The notes under the pieces: generated by a model
What the model saw: only the letters and a program-made list of their open reading frames with translations
Told to the model about the DNA's origin: nothing
The model's database searches: none
In this document: in pieces, positions 10,486 to 22,761 of the stretch
Layout of the letters: the number at the start of each line of letters is the position of its first letter
Numbering within the stretch: position 1 is the first letter of the stretch
Made by a program: the position numbers and the translations under genes
Assembly (NCBI RefSeq): GCF_000218525.1
Contig: NZ_AFHO01000010.1
Location: 61,493-125,492 of the forward strand
Length of the DNA stretch: 64,000 bases
Source: Mesomycoplasma ovipneumoniae SC01
Lineage (GTDB): Bacteria > Bacillota_I > Bacilli_A > Mycoplasmatales > Metamycoplasmataceae
Direction: 5' to 3'

Positions 10486-11214
10486 CTAAACTTTTAAATT
10501 GTGATAAACATTTTGAATATCATCGTCTTCAAGAAAATTATCAATTTGATTTAGTATTTTTTCAGTACTTTCTTGATTAAGTTCAACTCAAGAATTAGGG
10601 AAATAACTAATTTCAACAGCGCTAAAATTTACACTAAAATTGTTTTCAATTGCTGATTTTAAGTCCTGAATAGCGCGCGGTTCGCAATAAATCAAGTAAC
10701 TTTCTTCATCTTCTTGAAAATCATCGCCACCATTTTCAAGAACAAACATCATAAGGTCATCGCCATTTAATTGATCAGTTTTGTCAATTTCAAGATAACC
10801 TTTTTGTTCAAATAAATAAGGAATTGAATTTTGTTTTCCAATTTGTCCATTTGCACGGCGGAAAAGTGCTTGAAGTGAAGAAACTGATCGATTAACATTA
10901 TCAGTCAAAATTGTGACAATTACACTAATTCCGTTTGATAAAGTTCCAGAATAAATTATTTCTTTAAAAGTTTGACCTTCGCTTGTTGCCCCTTGGCCTT
11001 TGGCGATTGCTTTTTCAATGTTTGCTTTTGGCATTGATTTTGCACGTGCTTTAGAAATAATAAGTCTTAAAGCTGGATTAGAGTTAGGATCAGGTCCACC
11101 TTTTGCTACTGAGACCATAATTTCTTTCGAAAATTTGTTAAAAATTTTTGCTTTTAGGGCGTCTTGGGCACCTTTTCGGTGCTTTATATTAGCTCATTTT
11201 GAATGACCAGCCAT
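10486..11214 (-). CDS. yebC: YebC/PmpR-family transcription or translation factor
   Basis: A 242-residue YebC/TACO1-family protein. It begins [19 protein letters not shown], the family signature, and has [19 protein letters not shown] in the N-terminal helical domain, followed by the two alpha/beta domains and an acidic C-terminal end (LEDDDIQN). Members act as DNA-binding regulators or as factors that ease ribosome stalling at polyproline. The start ATG touches the nadE stop codon, and the AGGAGATTTTTAA just before it serves as ribosome binding site within the end of nadE, so the two genes are coupled. Length matches the family. Confidence 0.93.
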
Positions 11215-11955
11215 TTAAAAATCTCCTAATTTTTTTGCAGGTCTTGGCACTGGATTACGTTTGTGGGCGCTTAAATTGTGTAATTTTTCAATTTTTTCTC
11301 TTACTTGAACACTAACTAAATTTGGATCTATAAAAAATAGATCTAAATCTTTATAAGTAAATCCTAATTCATCTTCATCTTTTTGGTTATCTCAAAGATT
11401 TGCGCTTGGGGATTTTTGAATTATTGATTCTGGAATTCCAATTTGCACACTGATTTGATAAACTTGCATTTTTGTTAAATTAACAATTGGCAATAAATCC
11501 ACGCCACCATCGCCGTATTTTGTAAAATAGCCAAGATACATTTCGGAAAAATTATCAGTTCCAAGAACTAAATAGTCCAATTCTTGAGCAAAAGCATATA
11601 AACTAATCATCCGAAGGCGAGGTTGAATATTGTAATTTGCTAGTTGGTTTTTAAGACTAAATAAGTCTTTTAAGTTCTCAAAAGTTGAACTTAAGTTAAT
11701 TTCCTTAGTGGAAATTTCAAATTTTTTGACTAATTGGCCAATATCAGTTTTATCGCTGCTCATATCACGAATCGGCATAATAATTCCTAAGTGCGAATTA
11801 GGGAAAGCTTTTTTTCCTAAAAACGCAACAAGTGCAGAGTCAACTCCACCAGAAATGCCAAAAATTACGCCTTTTTTATTTGCTTTTTTTACTTCTTGGC
11901 GAATTCATTCTATAATATAATTTATATAATTATTTATTTGCTCTTTATTTTTCAT
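11215..11955 (-). CDS. nadE: NH3-dependent NAD(+) synthetase
   Basis: A 246-residue NAD synthetase that amidates nicotinic acid adenine dinucleotide with ammonia and ATP. The PP-loop SGGVDS is at residues 35-40, MPIRDMSSD follows near residue 66, and the later block GDGGVDLLPIVNLTK binds NaAD. The C-terminus HKRNPVPRPAKK is typical. It is coupled to yebC downstream. The 5' half of this gene and the divergent membrane-protein gene next to it are duplicated in inverted orientation at 31921-32853, where the nadE copy is broken. The divergent intergenic region (91 bases) holds promoters for both directions. Confidence 0.94.
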
Positions 11956-12046
11956 AATTAGAATAATTTCTTGTATAATTATAGCACAAAAATAATTTTT
12001 TAATATAGAATTTCATATAAAATATACATTTTCTAGGAGGATATAA

Positions 12047-12514
12047 ATGACGTATCAATACGATACCGCTCAATTATTAAAATCAACTAAATCATGAGCA
12101 AATAAATTATTAATTGTTCGTTTAGTTAAATTTGTTTTAGGCACTATAACACTAATTGTATTTGTTGCTGGAATTACTACTTCTATAGGTCAGATCGGTC
12201 CCACCCCAGAAGATACTAGAAGAGCTGTCTCAGTACTTTTTGCACCAACCACGATTGCAATTGTAATGTTTGTTTTTTGGCTTTTATTATCACTTGCTTA
12301 CTGAATTTTATTAATTATTTCCCCTTTTAAATTACATGATCTACCAAGACGAATGAACATAAAAAATGTTCACTTTGTTTCAAAGTTTCAGGGAATTTTC
12401 GTTCTTTCTATTGTCGCAATTTTTGTTGTTTGAATTGATATAATTTATCTTATTATGCTTAGATCATTTATTTCAAAGTCAGAAAAAGAAATTATTGAAG
12501 ATTCTCTTGATTAA
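12047..12514 (+). CDS. Small membrane protein, paralogue of the gene at 31980-32447
   Basis: A 155-residue protein with three hydrophobic segments (near residues 24-48, 68-95 and 120-140), between which lies the loop ISPFKLHDLPRRMNIKNVHF. It has a strongly hydrophilic end (KSEKEIIEDSLD). AGGAGG stands seven bases before the ATG. I do not recognise a function. A paralogue of identical length sits inside mobile-element copy B, together with the neighbouring nadE 5' half. The two proteins share the N- and C-termini and the ISPFKL(H/N)DLP loop almost exactly but differ in the extracellular loop at residues 48-65, so that loop changes fastest. Confidence 0.75.
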
Positions 12515-12552
12515 TTTTTATAATACATAAGACAAAAATTTTTTTTAAAATT

Positions 12553-12586
12553 AAAATAAAAAGGTGAAATTTCACCTTTTTATTTT
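12553..12586. terminator. Bidirectional terminator between membrane gene and ptsI
   Basis: A perfect inverted repeat, AAAATAAAAAGGTGAAA against TTTCACCTTTTTATTTT, gives a 17-bp stem with A and T runs on the outer sides, suited to stop transcription from both convergent genes. Confidence 0.85.
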
Positions 12587-12605
12587 AATTCAATAATATT
12601 GGAAG

Positions 12606-14342
12606 TTATTTATGTCTTATTAAATTCAGAGATTCAAGATATTTTACTACTTCACTTTCGGTATCAAATTGCAATGCTTCATTTGCAATTTTAACCATTT
12701 GTTCGTAATTTAGTTCAGAAATTAGTTTCTTTACTTTTAAAACACTACTTGTTGAAACCGAAAATTCATCAAGACCAAGACCTAATAAAAGTGGAACAGC
12801 ATTGATATCACCGGCCATTTCGCCACACATTCCAACTCATTTTTCGTGTTTATGAGCTGCATCAATTGTCATTTTGATTAATTTTAAAAGTCCAGGATTT
12901 AAAGTTTGGTATAAATAGGCAACTTTTTCATTCATTCGATCAGCGGCAAAGGAATATTGGATTAAATCGTTAGTTCCAATTGAGAAAAAGTCAACATATT
13001 TTGCAAATTGATCAGCATGAATTGCTGAAATTGGAATTTCAATCATAATACCAATTTTTATATCTTCACGTTTTGCAACTTTTGGGTTTTCTTGACTAAC
13101 TTCTTGATAAACTTGCTCAAAAATAGCTTTTGCGGCAAAAAATTCATCAAGAGTTGCGACCATTGGAAACATAATTGCTAAATTTCCAAATTCAGATGCC
13201 CGAACTAATGCCCGAAGTTGAGTTTTAAAAATATCAGTCTTATCAAGTGACAAACGAATTGCCCGATATCCTAAAAAAGGGTTCATTTCTTTTGCAAAAT
13301 CAAAGTATTTTAAGGTTTTATCACCACCAATATCAAGTGTTCTGACAACAACTTTTTTAGGATTTTGAGTTTCAAGTACACTTTTATAGCTGAAAAACTG
13401 CTCATCTTCAGTTGGTCAATTTTGGTTGTCCATATATAAAAATTCAGAGCGAAAAAGACCAATTTCATCAGCATTTACTTTTTTTGCAGCATGTGAGTCA
13501 TCAACTGAACCAATATTTGCAGCAATTACAACTTTTTTCCCGTCAGAACTTTTTGATTCTTTATTTAAATAGTCTTGGAGTTTTGCTTTTTCATTTTCGT
13601 ATTCTTGTTTTAAAATTTCAAATTCTTTAATTTCAGTTTCGCTTGGGTTAAGAATTCCTTGGCCAAGATCACCATTAATTGCTAAAATATCACCATGCTC
13701 AACTTTTTCAAGAATATCACCAATTCCTAAAATTGCCGGAATTTCCAAGCTTCGTGCCATTATTGCAGAGTGAGATGTTTTTGAACCAATATTTGTCGCA
13801 AAACCTTTAACATATTCATTTAATTGCGCGGTGTCAGAAGGTTTTAAATCATCAGCAACAATAATTACATCTTCATCAATTGCACTAAGATCAATTATTT
13901 CCAAATTTAGGATGTTTTTTATTATTCTTTGCGAAGCATCTTTAATATCAATGGCTCTACCCATTAAATATTCATCACCAGTTTCGAGTAAAAAATTAGT
14001 ATGATTTTTTGCTGTTTCTTTTAGGGAATATGCGGCTGAATATCCGCTTTTTATCATATTTATTGTATCATCTTCCAAAACCGGATCAGTTGCAATTAAA
14101 ATATGAGCATCAAGAATTTCAAGTTCTTCTTCAGCAAGTTTAGTTGCTAATTTTTTAATTTTTTCAATTTGTTCGACAGATTTTTGCACTCCGTCTTGAA
14201 AAATTTTGATTTCAGCATCAATATCTGTTATTTTTGCATCACTAATTTCAATTTTTTGTTCAGTAAGTTTAAAAACTTTTGCTATTGATATTCCGCTAGA
14301 AGCGCCAATTCCTTTAAATTTATATGAGTGAAATTTTGACAT
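12606..14342 (-). CDS. ptsI: PTS enzyme I (phosphoenolpyruvate-protein phosphotransferase)
   Basis: A 578-residue enzyme I, which passes phosphate from PEP to HPr and so drives all PTS sugar uptake, including the ascorbate-type EII in this window. The phosphorylated His is His191 in [19 protein letters not shown]. The PEP-binding barrel shows [40 protein letters not shown] and the catalytic Cys506 in MCGEMAGD. Length is standard. A good Shine-Dalgarno (GGAGGTC) precedes the ATG. No ptsH is adjacent. The next gene on the same strand lies 71 bases upstream. Numerous TGA Trp codons are present. Confidence 0.96.
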
Positions 14343-14413
14343 TATAGACCTCCAGTTTTAAAAAAATTAATTAAATTATAAAATATTTTGCCTAAAATGC
14401 AAATAAATAAATG

Positions 14414-15328
14414 TTATTGACTCAAAAACTTATTAGTTAAGTCTAAAAGTTTATTTTTTTCCCAAATAAATTTAACTAATTTTTCACGGTCTGCTTGAGT
14501 TAATTTGATATCTTTTGTTTTAACTTGTCCAAAAATATCGATTTTTACAGGCAGAGAAAAAAAATCATCTCTAATATTATAAAAAGATTCAACTCAGCAA
14601 TTTAAAAGGTGAAAATTTTGACTCTGATTTAAAATATCAAGCAAAATTTTGGACATAATTAGTCCGAGAAGTCGGCTGTGTGGCGTCTTTCTTATTAAAT
14701 TTTCGATTATTTCAGCGTTTGTTTGCCTAACATAATCATCAATTTTGCTGATTTTATCAATGTTAGTGTCGTTTTTTTTAATATTTGCGTCAATCAAAAA
14801 TGAATGGCCATGATCACCTAATACTAAAAAATCGTTATCTTTTGCAATGTTTAAATTTAAATCATTAAGAAATAAATTTGCATGCATATTTTCTAAATTA
14901 GGACCAATTCCAAATACTTTTTTGCCAATAAGTCCGCTAGCAAAACTAAAAATTTTACATAAAATTGAATTGTTATAACCTAAGACAAAAGCAATTCCGT
15001 TAAAATTAGAGTGTCGAACTAAATAACCAATTTTATAAATTTTTTCTGAATTTTCAAGTGCAAGATCAACCAGACTCATTCCAGGAACTAAATTTTGATT
15101 TGGATCAATTATCAAAATATTGGCTTTTTCCAAGGACGCATAATCTTCCAAAAATATTTTATTTTTGTATCCGCCTTGTTTTATTATTAGATTTAATTCC
15201 TTAATAATTTGGTTTGTCTTTATAAAATTTTCGTCAATGAGTAAAAAATCAACATTTGTTTTTGCCAAAATCAAGTTATAAATTAAATTTATGCTAGCGT
15301 TTGTCACTCCGATAAGTGCTATAATCAT
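14414..15328 (-). CDS. Degenerate lactate/malate-dehydrogenase-like protein
   Basis: A 304-residue protein with the LDH/MDH outline. It starts with a beta strand and glycine turn (IIALIGVTNASINLIYNLI), has the catalytic-loop block FLVLGDHGHSF in place of GEHGDS, and ends with a C-terminal DDFFSLPVKID strand as in LDH. Key features are altered: the GxGxxG dinucleotide loop is GVTNAS, and the usual NPVD region reads VRHSNFNGIAFVLGYNNS. The His of GDHG is kept. It may therefore be a paralogue with changed or lost NAD binding rather than the main lactate dehydrogenase. It lies upstream of ptsI on the same strand and could be co-transcribed with it. Confidence 0.65.
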
Positions 15329-15471
15329 ATTTTATCCTTTTGTAAAAAATATTTTTTATTAGTTTGTGGTATAATATTTTAATATTTAACACAGTCGAGC
15401 TTAGACTTTAATTTTAAATTTTCACTATTTTATTATACTATAAATTAGTAGAAAAGTAGAAGAGGTTGGCT

Positions 15472-17247
15472 TTGCTACAAGTCAGAACAAACATTTTTAG
15501 ATCAAATCAATATTTTAAATTTTTATTTAAATTAAGTTTTAAAAAGAAAGCAGTATATGTTTTTATAATTCTTTCATTTTTAACAACAGTAATGTTGTCC
15601 TTAATTACAAAATTTTACGCAACTGAGACAAATTTTAGTCTTTTTTCATTTATAACCCTTTTTATAAATCTTTCTTTAACAATAATTATATCATCCTATA
15701 TGTTTTTATCTATTTTTAAAGATTTAGCAACTCAAAGTCTTGATATAATAACTTTCACAAAACCATATTCTCGTCAATATTTTATTGCGACAAAAATCTT
15801 GTTTTTAATATTTTTTGGACTTATTTGGTCAGTTTTTATTGATTTTTTATTAATAGGATTTTATTTAATTAATTACTCATTTTTTGACCAAGTTAACTCT
15901 CCTTTATTATTTGGTTTTTTATCGCCATTTTTTTCATTTATTATTTTTGGTGGAATTACAGTAATTGTTAGTCACAAATTTAGTTCAAAATCATCGCTTG
16001 CTATCGCTATTTTTTCGTTTTCACCTTTTATTTTAATTGGTTCAACAACAGCTTTTAATTCAACTTCAAGCATTAACAGATTTGCTGAAATTCTTAATTT
16101 AGAACATAAAGGTTATGATTCAAATACAATTGCTGATGTCGAAAAATTTTACCTAAATGATAAACAAGATCGTTTTTTTATAATTCCAAAACAAGTTGAC
16201 AACCCTAATTTTACCGATCGACAAATAAATTATATTCAACAAGCATGAAATGATTCTTCAGCTGCAGCCCAAATCTGGCAAGTAGCTTCTTATTTATTAA
16301 TTCCTTATCAATTAATTAATATCTTTGAACCAAAAGACCGTGATGCAATTGAAAATGCTGCCGGAAATCAGGATAGTTTTCTTAAAAATTACATTTATTC
16401 AAACAATTTAGAATCAAAAGAAAAAAATTATCTTCTCTCAACAGTCCCAAGTCTTCAAAGATATAAACTTTCAAATAACCAAGAGGTAATTTTAGTTCCT
16501 GGGGCTCTTAAAAATGATTCGCATTTTGAGGATCTTGAAAATCGAGAAATAATTTATGCTAATGAAGATGCTTCTAATTTTGAAAAAATACTTCCACAAG
16601 ACTCACAAACTTTTGGGCTTACATCTGATCTTGTTGGTAAATTAAAGTGAAATTTAATAAAAGAAGTCGTTTCATCTAAGGTTTTTGACAAATACGCGCG
16701 CGCATTTTTTGAAAGCTTTATAGAAGAAAATACCCAAAAAGATATTCTTGAAAAAATTTCTGCGGCAATTTCAACTGATAAAGAACTTTTAGATTTAGTT
16801 GATGAACAAACTGTTGTTCTTGCAAAAAATCCTGACATAACACAAATTGAAAACCAAGTTCAAAGAAAAATATATTTGGCTACCTCATTGATTTATTGAC
16901 TTTATTTTAATAAACAAAATAGCTTTGTTCTTGATAATTTATTAAAAAATGACAAAAATAATTTTGATCCAGCTCCATTTTTTGTCAAAATTGACCAACA
17001 AAATTATCAAATCGGTGGATTTTCTTCATTTAGCGCCGAACAAAGACTAGTTGATAACAAAGTGATAAAAAGATTTAATTTAGCAAAAAGCAACAACTTT
17101 TTATTCCAACCAGTTTTACAAATTATGGAAATAAAATCTAATCATCACGTTGTAATCAAAAATTTTTACCCGCTAATTTGAGCATTTATTTCAATAATTT
17201 TAGTTTATTTTATCTTTCGAATTTATACTAGAAAGGATTATAAATAA
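15472..17247 (+). CDS. ABC-2-like transporter permease with large extracellular domain
   Basis: A 591-residue membrane protein. Segments near residues 27-50, 60-80, 110-140, 150-170 and 180-195 form an ABC-2-type N-terminal membrane block. A hydrophilic region of about 350 residues follows, presumably outside the cell, and one final segment (LIWAFISIILVYFIF) precedes the C-terminal RIYTRKDYK. TTG at 15472 fits best because AGAAGAGG ends six bases before it; an in-frame TTG at 15466 would leave no spacing. The stop codon overlaps the ATG of the ATPase gene by one base. With the ATPase and two lipoproteins it forms one operon, probably an exporter or a membrane-stress system. Confidence 0.75.
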
Positions 17248-17963
17248 TGTCAAATTGAGCTTTGGATGTTAGAAATTTAACAAAAATCTATCCTAAATCC
17301 GAAAAAGGTGCAAAAAATGTCACTTTTAAGGTCAAAAAAAACACAATTCATGCCTTTATTGGTGAAAACGGAGCGGGAAAAACAACTGTTATTAAGTGTA
17401 TTGTCGATGCATACCAGAATTTTTCAGGAACAATTCTTATTAATAATTTTTCAAATAAATTGCCAGAAGCAAAAAAATTTATTGGTTATGTTCCGGAAAA
17501 TTCAATTTTTCCTCCCGAATTAAATTCATACGAATTTTTGTATGAATTTGGACTAATGTCAAAAATGAACTCTAAGTTAGTAAAGGAAAAAATCGATTAT
17601 TATTTAAAACTGTTAAAAATTGAAGATTTAGCAAAATTAAAACCTTTTAACTTTTCTTCAGGTCAAAAGCGAAAAATTATGCTTGTTCAGTCTTTGATTC
17701 ATGATCCAGAACTAATAATATTTGACGAACCTTTTTCAAACTTAGACCCTTCAGCACGGGCTGAATTTTTAGCAATTATTAAAATTTTACACAAACAAGG
17801 AAAAACAATTTTCCTTTCAAGTCATAATTTGCAAGAAATTGATTCTTTGATTGATAGTTTAACACTAATAAATAAGGGACAAATTTACTATTGTGGTCAA
17901 AAAACGGAAAATTTGCAAAAAATGTATCAAAAATATATATTAAAAACGGGGACTACTACATAA
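17247..17963 (+). CDS. ABC transporter ATP-binding protein
   Basis: A 238-residue ABC ATPase. Walker A is GENGAGKTT (residues 38-46), the Q-loop region is GYVPE, the signature is NFSSGQKRKIML, Walker B is LIIFDEP, and the H-loop is LSSHN near residue 191. The lack of extra domains and the single long permease upstream suggest an ABC-2-type exporter rather than an uptake system. The start TAATG overlaps the permease stop, and its own stop TAATG overlaps the start of the next lipoprotein, so all are translationally coupled. The substrate cannot be told from sequence. Confidence 0.92.
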
Positions 17964-20014
17964 TGTTAAAGAAAAAATTACTCATTTTAACTACATTACC
18001 AACGTCTTTTTTATTTATTTCTTGCAGTGGAATTTATAATTTTTATGAATCTCAGCCAAAACCCGAGAACAAATCCTTGCTTACAAATGCCAAATTTCAA
18101 GAATTTGTCAATTCAGTTTTTTCTACTAACGAACTTCAAAAACAAGACTATATTTCAAACCAAGTTAATCTAAATTTGCCAACATTAACTAGCGAATTAA
18201 AATATTCTCTTATTTTTTCAAGACCTTATTTTATTATGTCAAGAGATGAATACAGAGAAACACGTCAAAATTCCCGATTTACAATTCATTCATATTTATC
18301 AAAAAATTGACTATTTTTACTAGAAAATATCGACAAATTATCTTTTATTTTCAATCCTTATACAGGTCGGTTTGTTAAAAATGCCGATGAAGAAAAAATA
18401 AATTTGTTAAAAGATAACAAAATCAGAATTTCAAATAAAAATTTTGATTTTGTTAAAATTGATAGAGAAGCTGATCAGTTTGATAAAAATAGTGTTTATT
18501 ATTTGATTTTTGACAAAAATAAATTTATCAGATTTACTGCTTTTGAAACTAATAATGAATTAAAAACAAAACTTGACTTTAATATGTTTGTGCTTGAAGA
18601 TCAAATTGCTGACAATTTTTCTTTTGCTAATGCAATCGAAAATTGAGTAAAAATTGAAGAACAAAAGTATTTTAAGGATAAACTCGAAACTGCCCGAGAA
18701 AATCTAACCGATGCTTTTGAAGAAAAAAAGGCTGAATTAGAAGAACAAATTGCTAGATTTAAAAGCTTAAACCAAGAATCAAATCTTGGTTCTGAAGATG
18801 AAGAAGACGAAGAAAATTTTTGCAGCCCTGAAAATTTGCAATTTTGTACGCCTGAGCAAAAAGATTTCCTAGAAAAAACCAATCGTCGAGCATTTGGAAG
18901 AACCCAAAACGTTAGTGCCACAAATTTTCAAGACATTAGTGTCACAAATTTTCAAGACCCTGGCGATCAAAATCAAGATCCTAGTTTAGAACTTGCTGAG
19001 CTTGAAAAAAAATATAACCAAGATCTTTCAAATCTCGAAAACACTGTAAAAAATCAAATATTTAATGAAAAAAATGATCTAACTGCGGTTAATTTTTTCT
19101 CAAACATCACCACTGATATTTCTACTTTTAACTCTCCTTATAAATTTCATAAATATAGTTTATATTCAATAGATTTAGAAAAAGGTAGTGATATTAGTGC
19201 TAACCCTGAAAAATTACCTGAAAAAGATTCACCTTTTTTAGGTGATTATTCCAAATTCATTGACGAAAAACTTGATATTAAGATAAAAAATGAAACGCCT
19301 GAGGAATTCAATAATCGCCGTGTTTTTGAATATATTTTTCAAACTATTTGGCAAAACAACGAAAGCAAAAAAGTTCAATTTTTCAATTCTTACTATGCAA
19401 AAGAAAACATTGAAAAATTAGAATCTCAATGAAAAAATATTCAAGAAAAATTAACTAATACTAATCCAGATTTTGAACTTGCAATTCAAGAATATAACAG
19501 TTTTGTTGAAACAAACTGACTTTTTATTCTCGAAAGACTTGACAAACTTAGGCTTGATTTTTATAAATGATACTCATTTCCTGATCAATTTGATGAAAAT
19601 GGTAATATAAAAGTTGCTCATAGTGACGAATTTAAACAGCTTGTTAAAGACCAAGAAGATCTTACAGAACCTTTTTATTATGCAAATAAATTTCTTGAGT
19701 CAATTTCTGAAGGAGACACATCAAGATTTGTAAGTAATTATAAAGATCTTTATATATTAAAACAAAACACATTAATAAATTTAAGAGTTGATTATTCAAC
19801 TTCAGAACCAAAAGTAAGTCTAAATCCTTTTGTATATCATTTTCCTAAAACAAAAAATAAAATTTCGGTCAAAGTTCTTACCGAAATTTTCCACCAAGCA
19901 CTTTATCATGCCTCCGAAGAAGCTTATCGTGATTTTGAAAATGATTTTGTAAAAAAATTCCGTTATAATTTGCCTGCGCAAATGTTTTTTAAGGAAAAAG
20001 ATGAAAAAAAATAA
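17963..20014 (+). CDS. Lipoprotein encoded in the ABC transporter operon
   Basis: A 683-residue lipoprotein: MLKKKLLILTTLPTSFLFISC gives lipobox FISC with Cys21. The body has a coiled-coil-like acidic stretch (EEKKAELEEQIARFKS, then SEDEEDEENF, near residues 250-285). A short tandem repeat follows, in which the seven-residue unit (V-S-A/V-T-N-F-Q) plus D occurs twice around residues 318-332. No family recognised. Its coupled position behind the ABC ATPase suggests it works with the exporter on the outer face of the membrane, perhaps as substrate or accessory factor. It ends 14 bases inside the next gene. Confidence 0.75.
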
Positions 20015-20942
20015 AAAATTAGTATTTTCTGTTAATTTATTAGCATTTTTATCAGCTGGTTTTTTAGCTAGCTGCACTCAAGCATCTCAACAGGCAACTA
20101 ATTATCAAACTAAATATGAAAAATTTGCAACAAATGATATACCTAGCCCGGAAAAAGCCCAACCTTTTCTAGAAAACAGTATCATCAATCAGCTTTTAGA
20201 TAAAATTTATGAAGATAGTGATTCAAAAGAGCAACTAATAAACCGAATTTTAACAATTAATTCTGAAAACTATTTGAACGATTTAATCTTTAATTTAAGC
20301 TTTTATAATTCAATAAACAACTCACCAAGTGATACAATAATTAGTGGTTTTGGAAGGGGTTCTTCCAACCCTGTTTTATTTGAAAAAGCTAAATTTAGTG
20401 TTAATGAATTGTTTGAAAACAATTGACTTTGACTCTTAAAAAATTTGGATTCTGCTGTTTTTGTTCGCGGTCTGGCAAACATTGACCAATTTCAGCAACA
20501 AAATGATGAGTTAAATATCGGCCTAAGAAATGAAGCTTTAAAAAATAGTTTTTATCAACCTAGTTCAAATAAATTTATTGACATTGCAATTGTAAAATCG
20601 CCTACTGAAATTGATCCAGAGACAAATATTGAAACTAAAAATTATCAAGTTTTTCTTCTAAATCAGGATAATTTTATTTTTAATTTAACTATTAAAAAAG
20701 AGTTTAAAGACCAAAAAATACTTAATTTAGAAACCACTTTAAGTCCGTGAATTCAAATTTATCCTAAATTTATAGGCCAAAAAACTGAAAAATTCCCACT
20801 ACAAGAATATGCTAGAATTATTTCAAACTACCGAAGCGGCGTTGAAGGTGTTAGCGTGCAACTTGTTGAAAAACTAATTTTTGAAGAAAATCTTGGTGGA
20901 AATGTTTTATATTATACTTTGGTGGATTTTCAAAAAAAATAA
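20001..20942 (+). CDS. Second lipoprotein of the ABC transporter operon
   Basis: A 313-residue lipoprotein with lipobox LASC (Cys25). The start ATG overlaps the end of the previous lipoprotein gene by 14 bases. The mature part is hydrophilic and has no repeat or catalytic motif that I recognise. It is the last gene of the permease-ATPase-lipoprotein-lipoprotein operon; a run of T-rich sequence follows but no clear hairpin. Trp is encoded by TGA at several places (for example 20424-20426 and 20748-20750). Confidence 0.72.
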
Positions 20943-21081
20943 GATAGTTTATTAAAAAAAATTTATTTTTTTATTGCTTTTTTTTATTTTTGTGTATAAT
21001 TTTAAATCGATAGATAAAATTAATTTTTAGATTCTTTCAAGAAATATAAAAATACCTAATTTTTTAAAAAAAGGAGTAAAA

Positions 21082-21948
21082 ATGGCATATTTAGACAAAA
21101 AAAGGAAAGATGGCTTATTGCAAAGCGACGCATTTTACAATGAGCTCTTTCTTGGTTTGTTTGGATTTGGTTTTTGGTATTTGGGTAGAATAAGTCTAGC
21201 AATTATTAGATTTACATTTACCCTTGTTGGTCTTTTAATGATTTTCATTTCCCAAATGATGTTTTTAGGATCAACAGCCCAAGACGAAATCGCAAGAGAT
21301 GTCCAAATTTTGACAATCACAGGTGGTGTAATTCTTGGTGTTTCTGCACTTTGAAACATAATTACTTTAATTATGATTTTCACCGCTGATCTTAGAGATG
21401 GAAAAGGTGTTAAAATTTTCCATTGAGGAACAGAAGTTGAAGATAACCCTGAATTAGAAAGCGAATTTGACAACCCTCCTGTTGAACAACCCCAACCAGT
21501 GGCCGTTGCACCAATTGAAGCAGAGCCTGTTTTTGAAGAACCATTAGACTTACAAGTTCAAACAACTGAGGAATATGTAGAACCAGAACCTGTTTTTGAA
21601 GAGCCTGAAATTTATGTTGAGCCAGAGCCTGTTTTTGAAGAACCTGCTTTTGAGCCAACTTACTACGAAGCACCTGCTGAACCAGTTTATGTTGAGCCAC
21701 AAATAGAACCAGAACCTGTTGTTAATTTAGAGCAAAACCTTGATGTTGCAAGACAAATTGAAATGATTAATGCTGAACAAGTTCATGCAAGTCAATTAAA
21801 CATTGTTCACGAAATGGAAATTCCTGTTGATTTACACAATTTAAAACACATTCACCATACTACATTTACAATTGAAGAAATTGAGAGTGGAATTGTTGAT
21901 GAGCATTTTGAAATTCGTGGACAACATGATATCAATTGCCATTCATAG
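21082..21948 (+). CDS. TM2-like membrane protein with acidic Pro-rich repeats
   Basis: A 288-residue protein. The first 110 residues hold two or three membrane segments in a TM2-like layout: a charged N-terminus, FLGLFGFGFWYLGRISLAIIR, then two hydrophobic helices. Residues 140-220 are an acidic Pro/Glu/Val region in which EPVFEEP recurs three times and YVEPEP or close variants recur several times. The C-terminal 70 residues are richer in His, Asn and Ile (LHNLKHIHHTTF). AAAAGGAGT precedes the ATG. The repeat array looks like an extended stalk or adhesion spacer and could vary in length between strains. Function unknown. Confidence 0.7.
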
Positions 21949-21980
21949 AAAAATAATTAAAAATAGTTTTCTATTTTAAT

Positions 21981-22586
21981 ATGCGACTAAGAAATATTCC
22001 AGATGCACTTGAAAGAATTCAAAAACATAATTTACTAGTTGAAAATCCAATATTTGTTGATGATTCTTGAATAATAGAAGTCGGAATGGGCAAGGGACAA
22101 ATGATCACAAAGCTTGCCTTTGACAATCCTTCTAAAAAGTTTTTAGGTGTTGAAAAATTTCCCTCAGCTGCTGTTAAATCTTTAAAATATGTTGATACTT
22201 ATAATTTAAAAAATTTTTTTATCATTATATGTGATGCAAAAAATTTATTGTCAATGTTAAACGGAAAGGTAAGCCAGCTATGGCTTACCTTTCCTGATCC
22301 TTGACCAAAGAAAAAACACTATAAGCGTAGACTTACTTACAAACTTTTTCTTGATATTTATAAGGAAATACTAACAAAAAACGGTCTTTTAAAGTTAAAA
22401 ACAGATAATCAAAAATTTTTCCAATACTCTTTAGAATCTTTAGAACAAAATGGTTGAAAAATAATTTACCAAACTAATGATTTGTTAAATTCTTCCCGCC
22501 ATAGCGAAAATGTTTTGACTTCTTATGAAGAAAAATGAGTTAGATTAGGTTATAAAATACAATATTTAGAAGCCACTTTTAATTAA
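21981..22586 (+). CDS. trmB: tRNA (guanine-N7-)-methyltransferase
   Basis: A 201-residue TrmB that methylates G46 of tRNA with SAM. The SAM motif is [11 protein letters not shown] near residue 35, [12 protein letters not shown] follows, and the hallmark [17 protein letters not shown] lies near residue 100, with the Trp as TGA. LKTDNQ and TSYEEKW complete the C-terminal blocks. Slightly shorter than the usual 210-220 residues. It begins 32 bases after the TM2-like gene on the same strand without a clear Shine-Dalgarno; a weak hairpin of AAAATAG/CTATTTT lies in the gap. Confidence 0.94.
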
Positions 22587-22761
22587 ATCAATATTTTTAG
22601 TAATATTTTTTAGATTACTTTTTATTAAATTAGTGCATTATTTTAAAATAACTTTTTTTATATTTATTTTTTTCAAAAAAATATAGTTTTTAGGCTATAA
22701 TTTCCTATAATAAATCTTTTAAGCTATATATAATTAATTTAGTAAGGTTCACATATTTATA

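Noticed and set aside
18601..18921. Ser-rich minus-strand frame within the ABC-operon lipoprotein
   Set aside because: Antisense to an acidic Glu/Asp stretch (GAA/GAT read backwards as TTC/ATC); no start site or homology.
21410..21700. Gln/Leu-rich minus-strand frame opposite the TM2-like gene
   Set aside because: It is the antisense reading of the Glu/Pro repeat region and has no ribosome site; low-complexity shadow.
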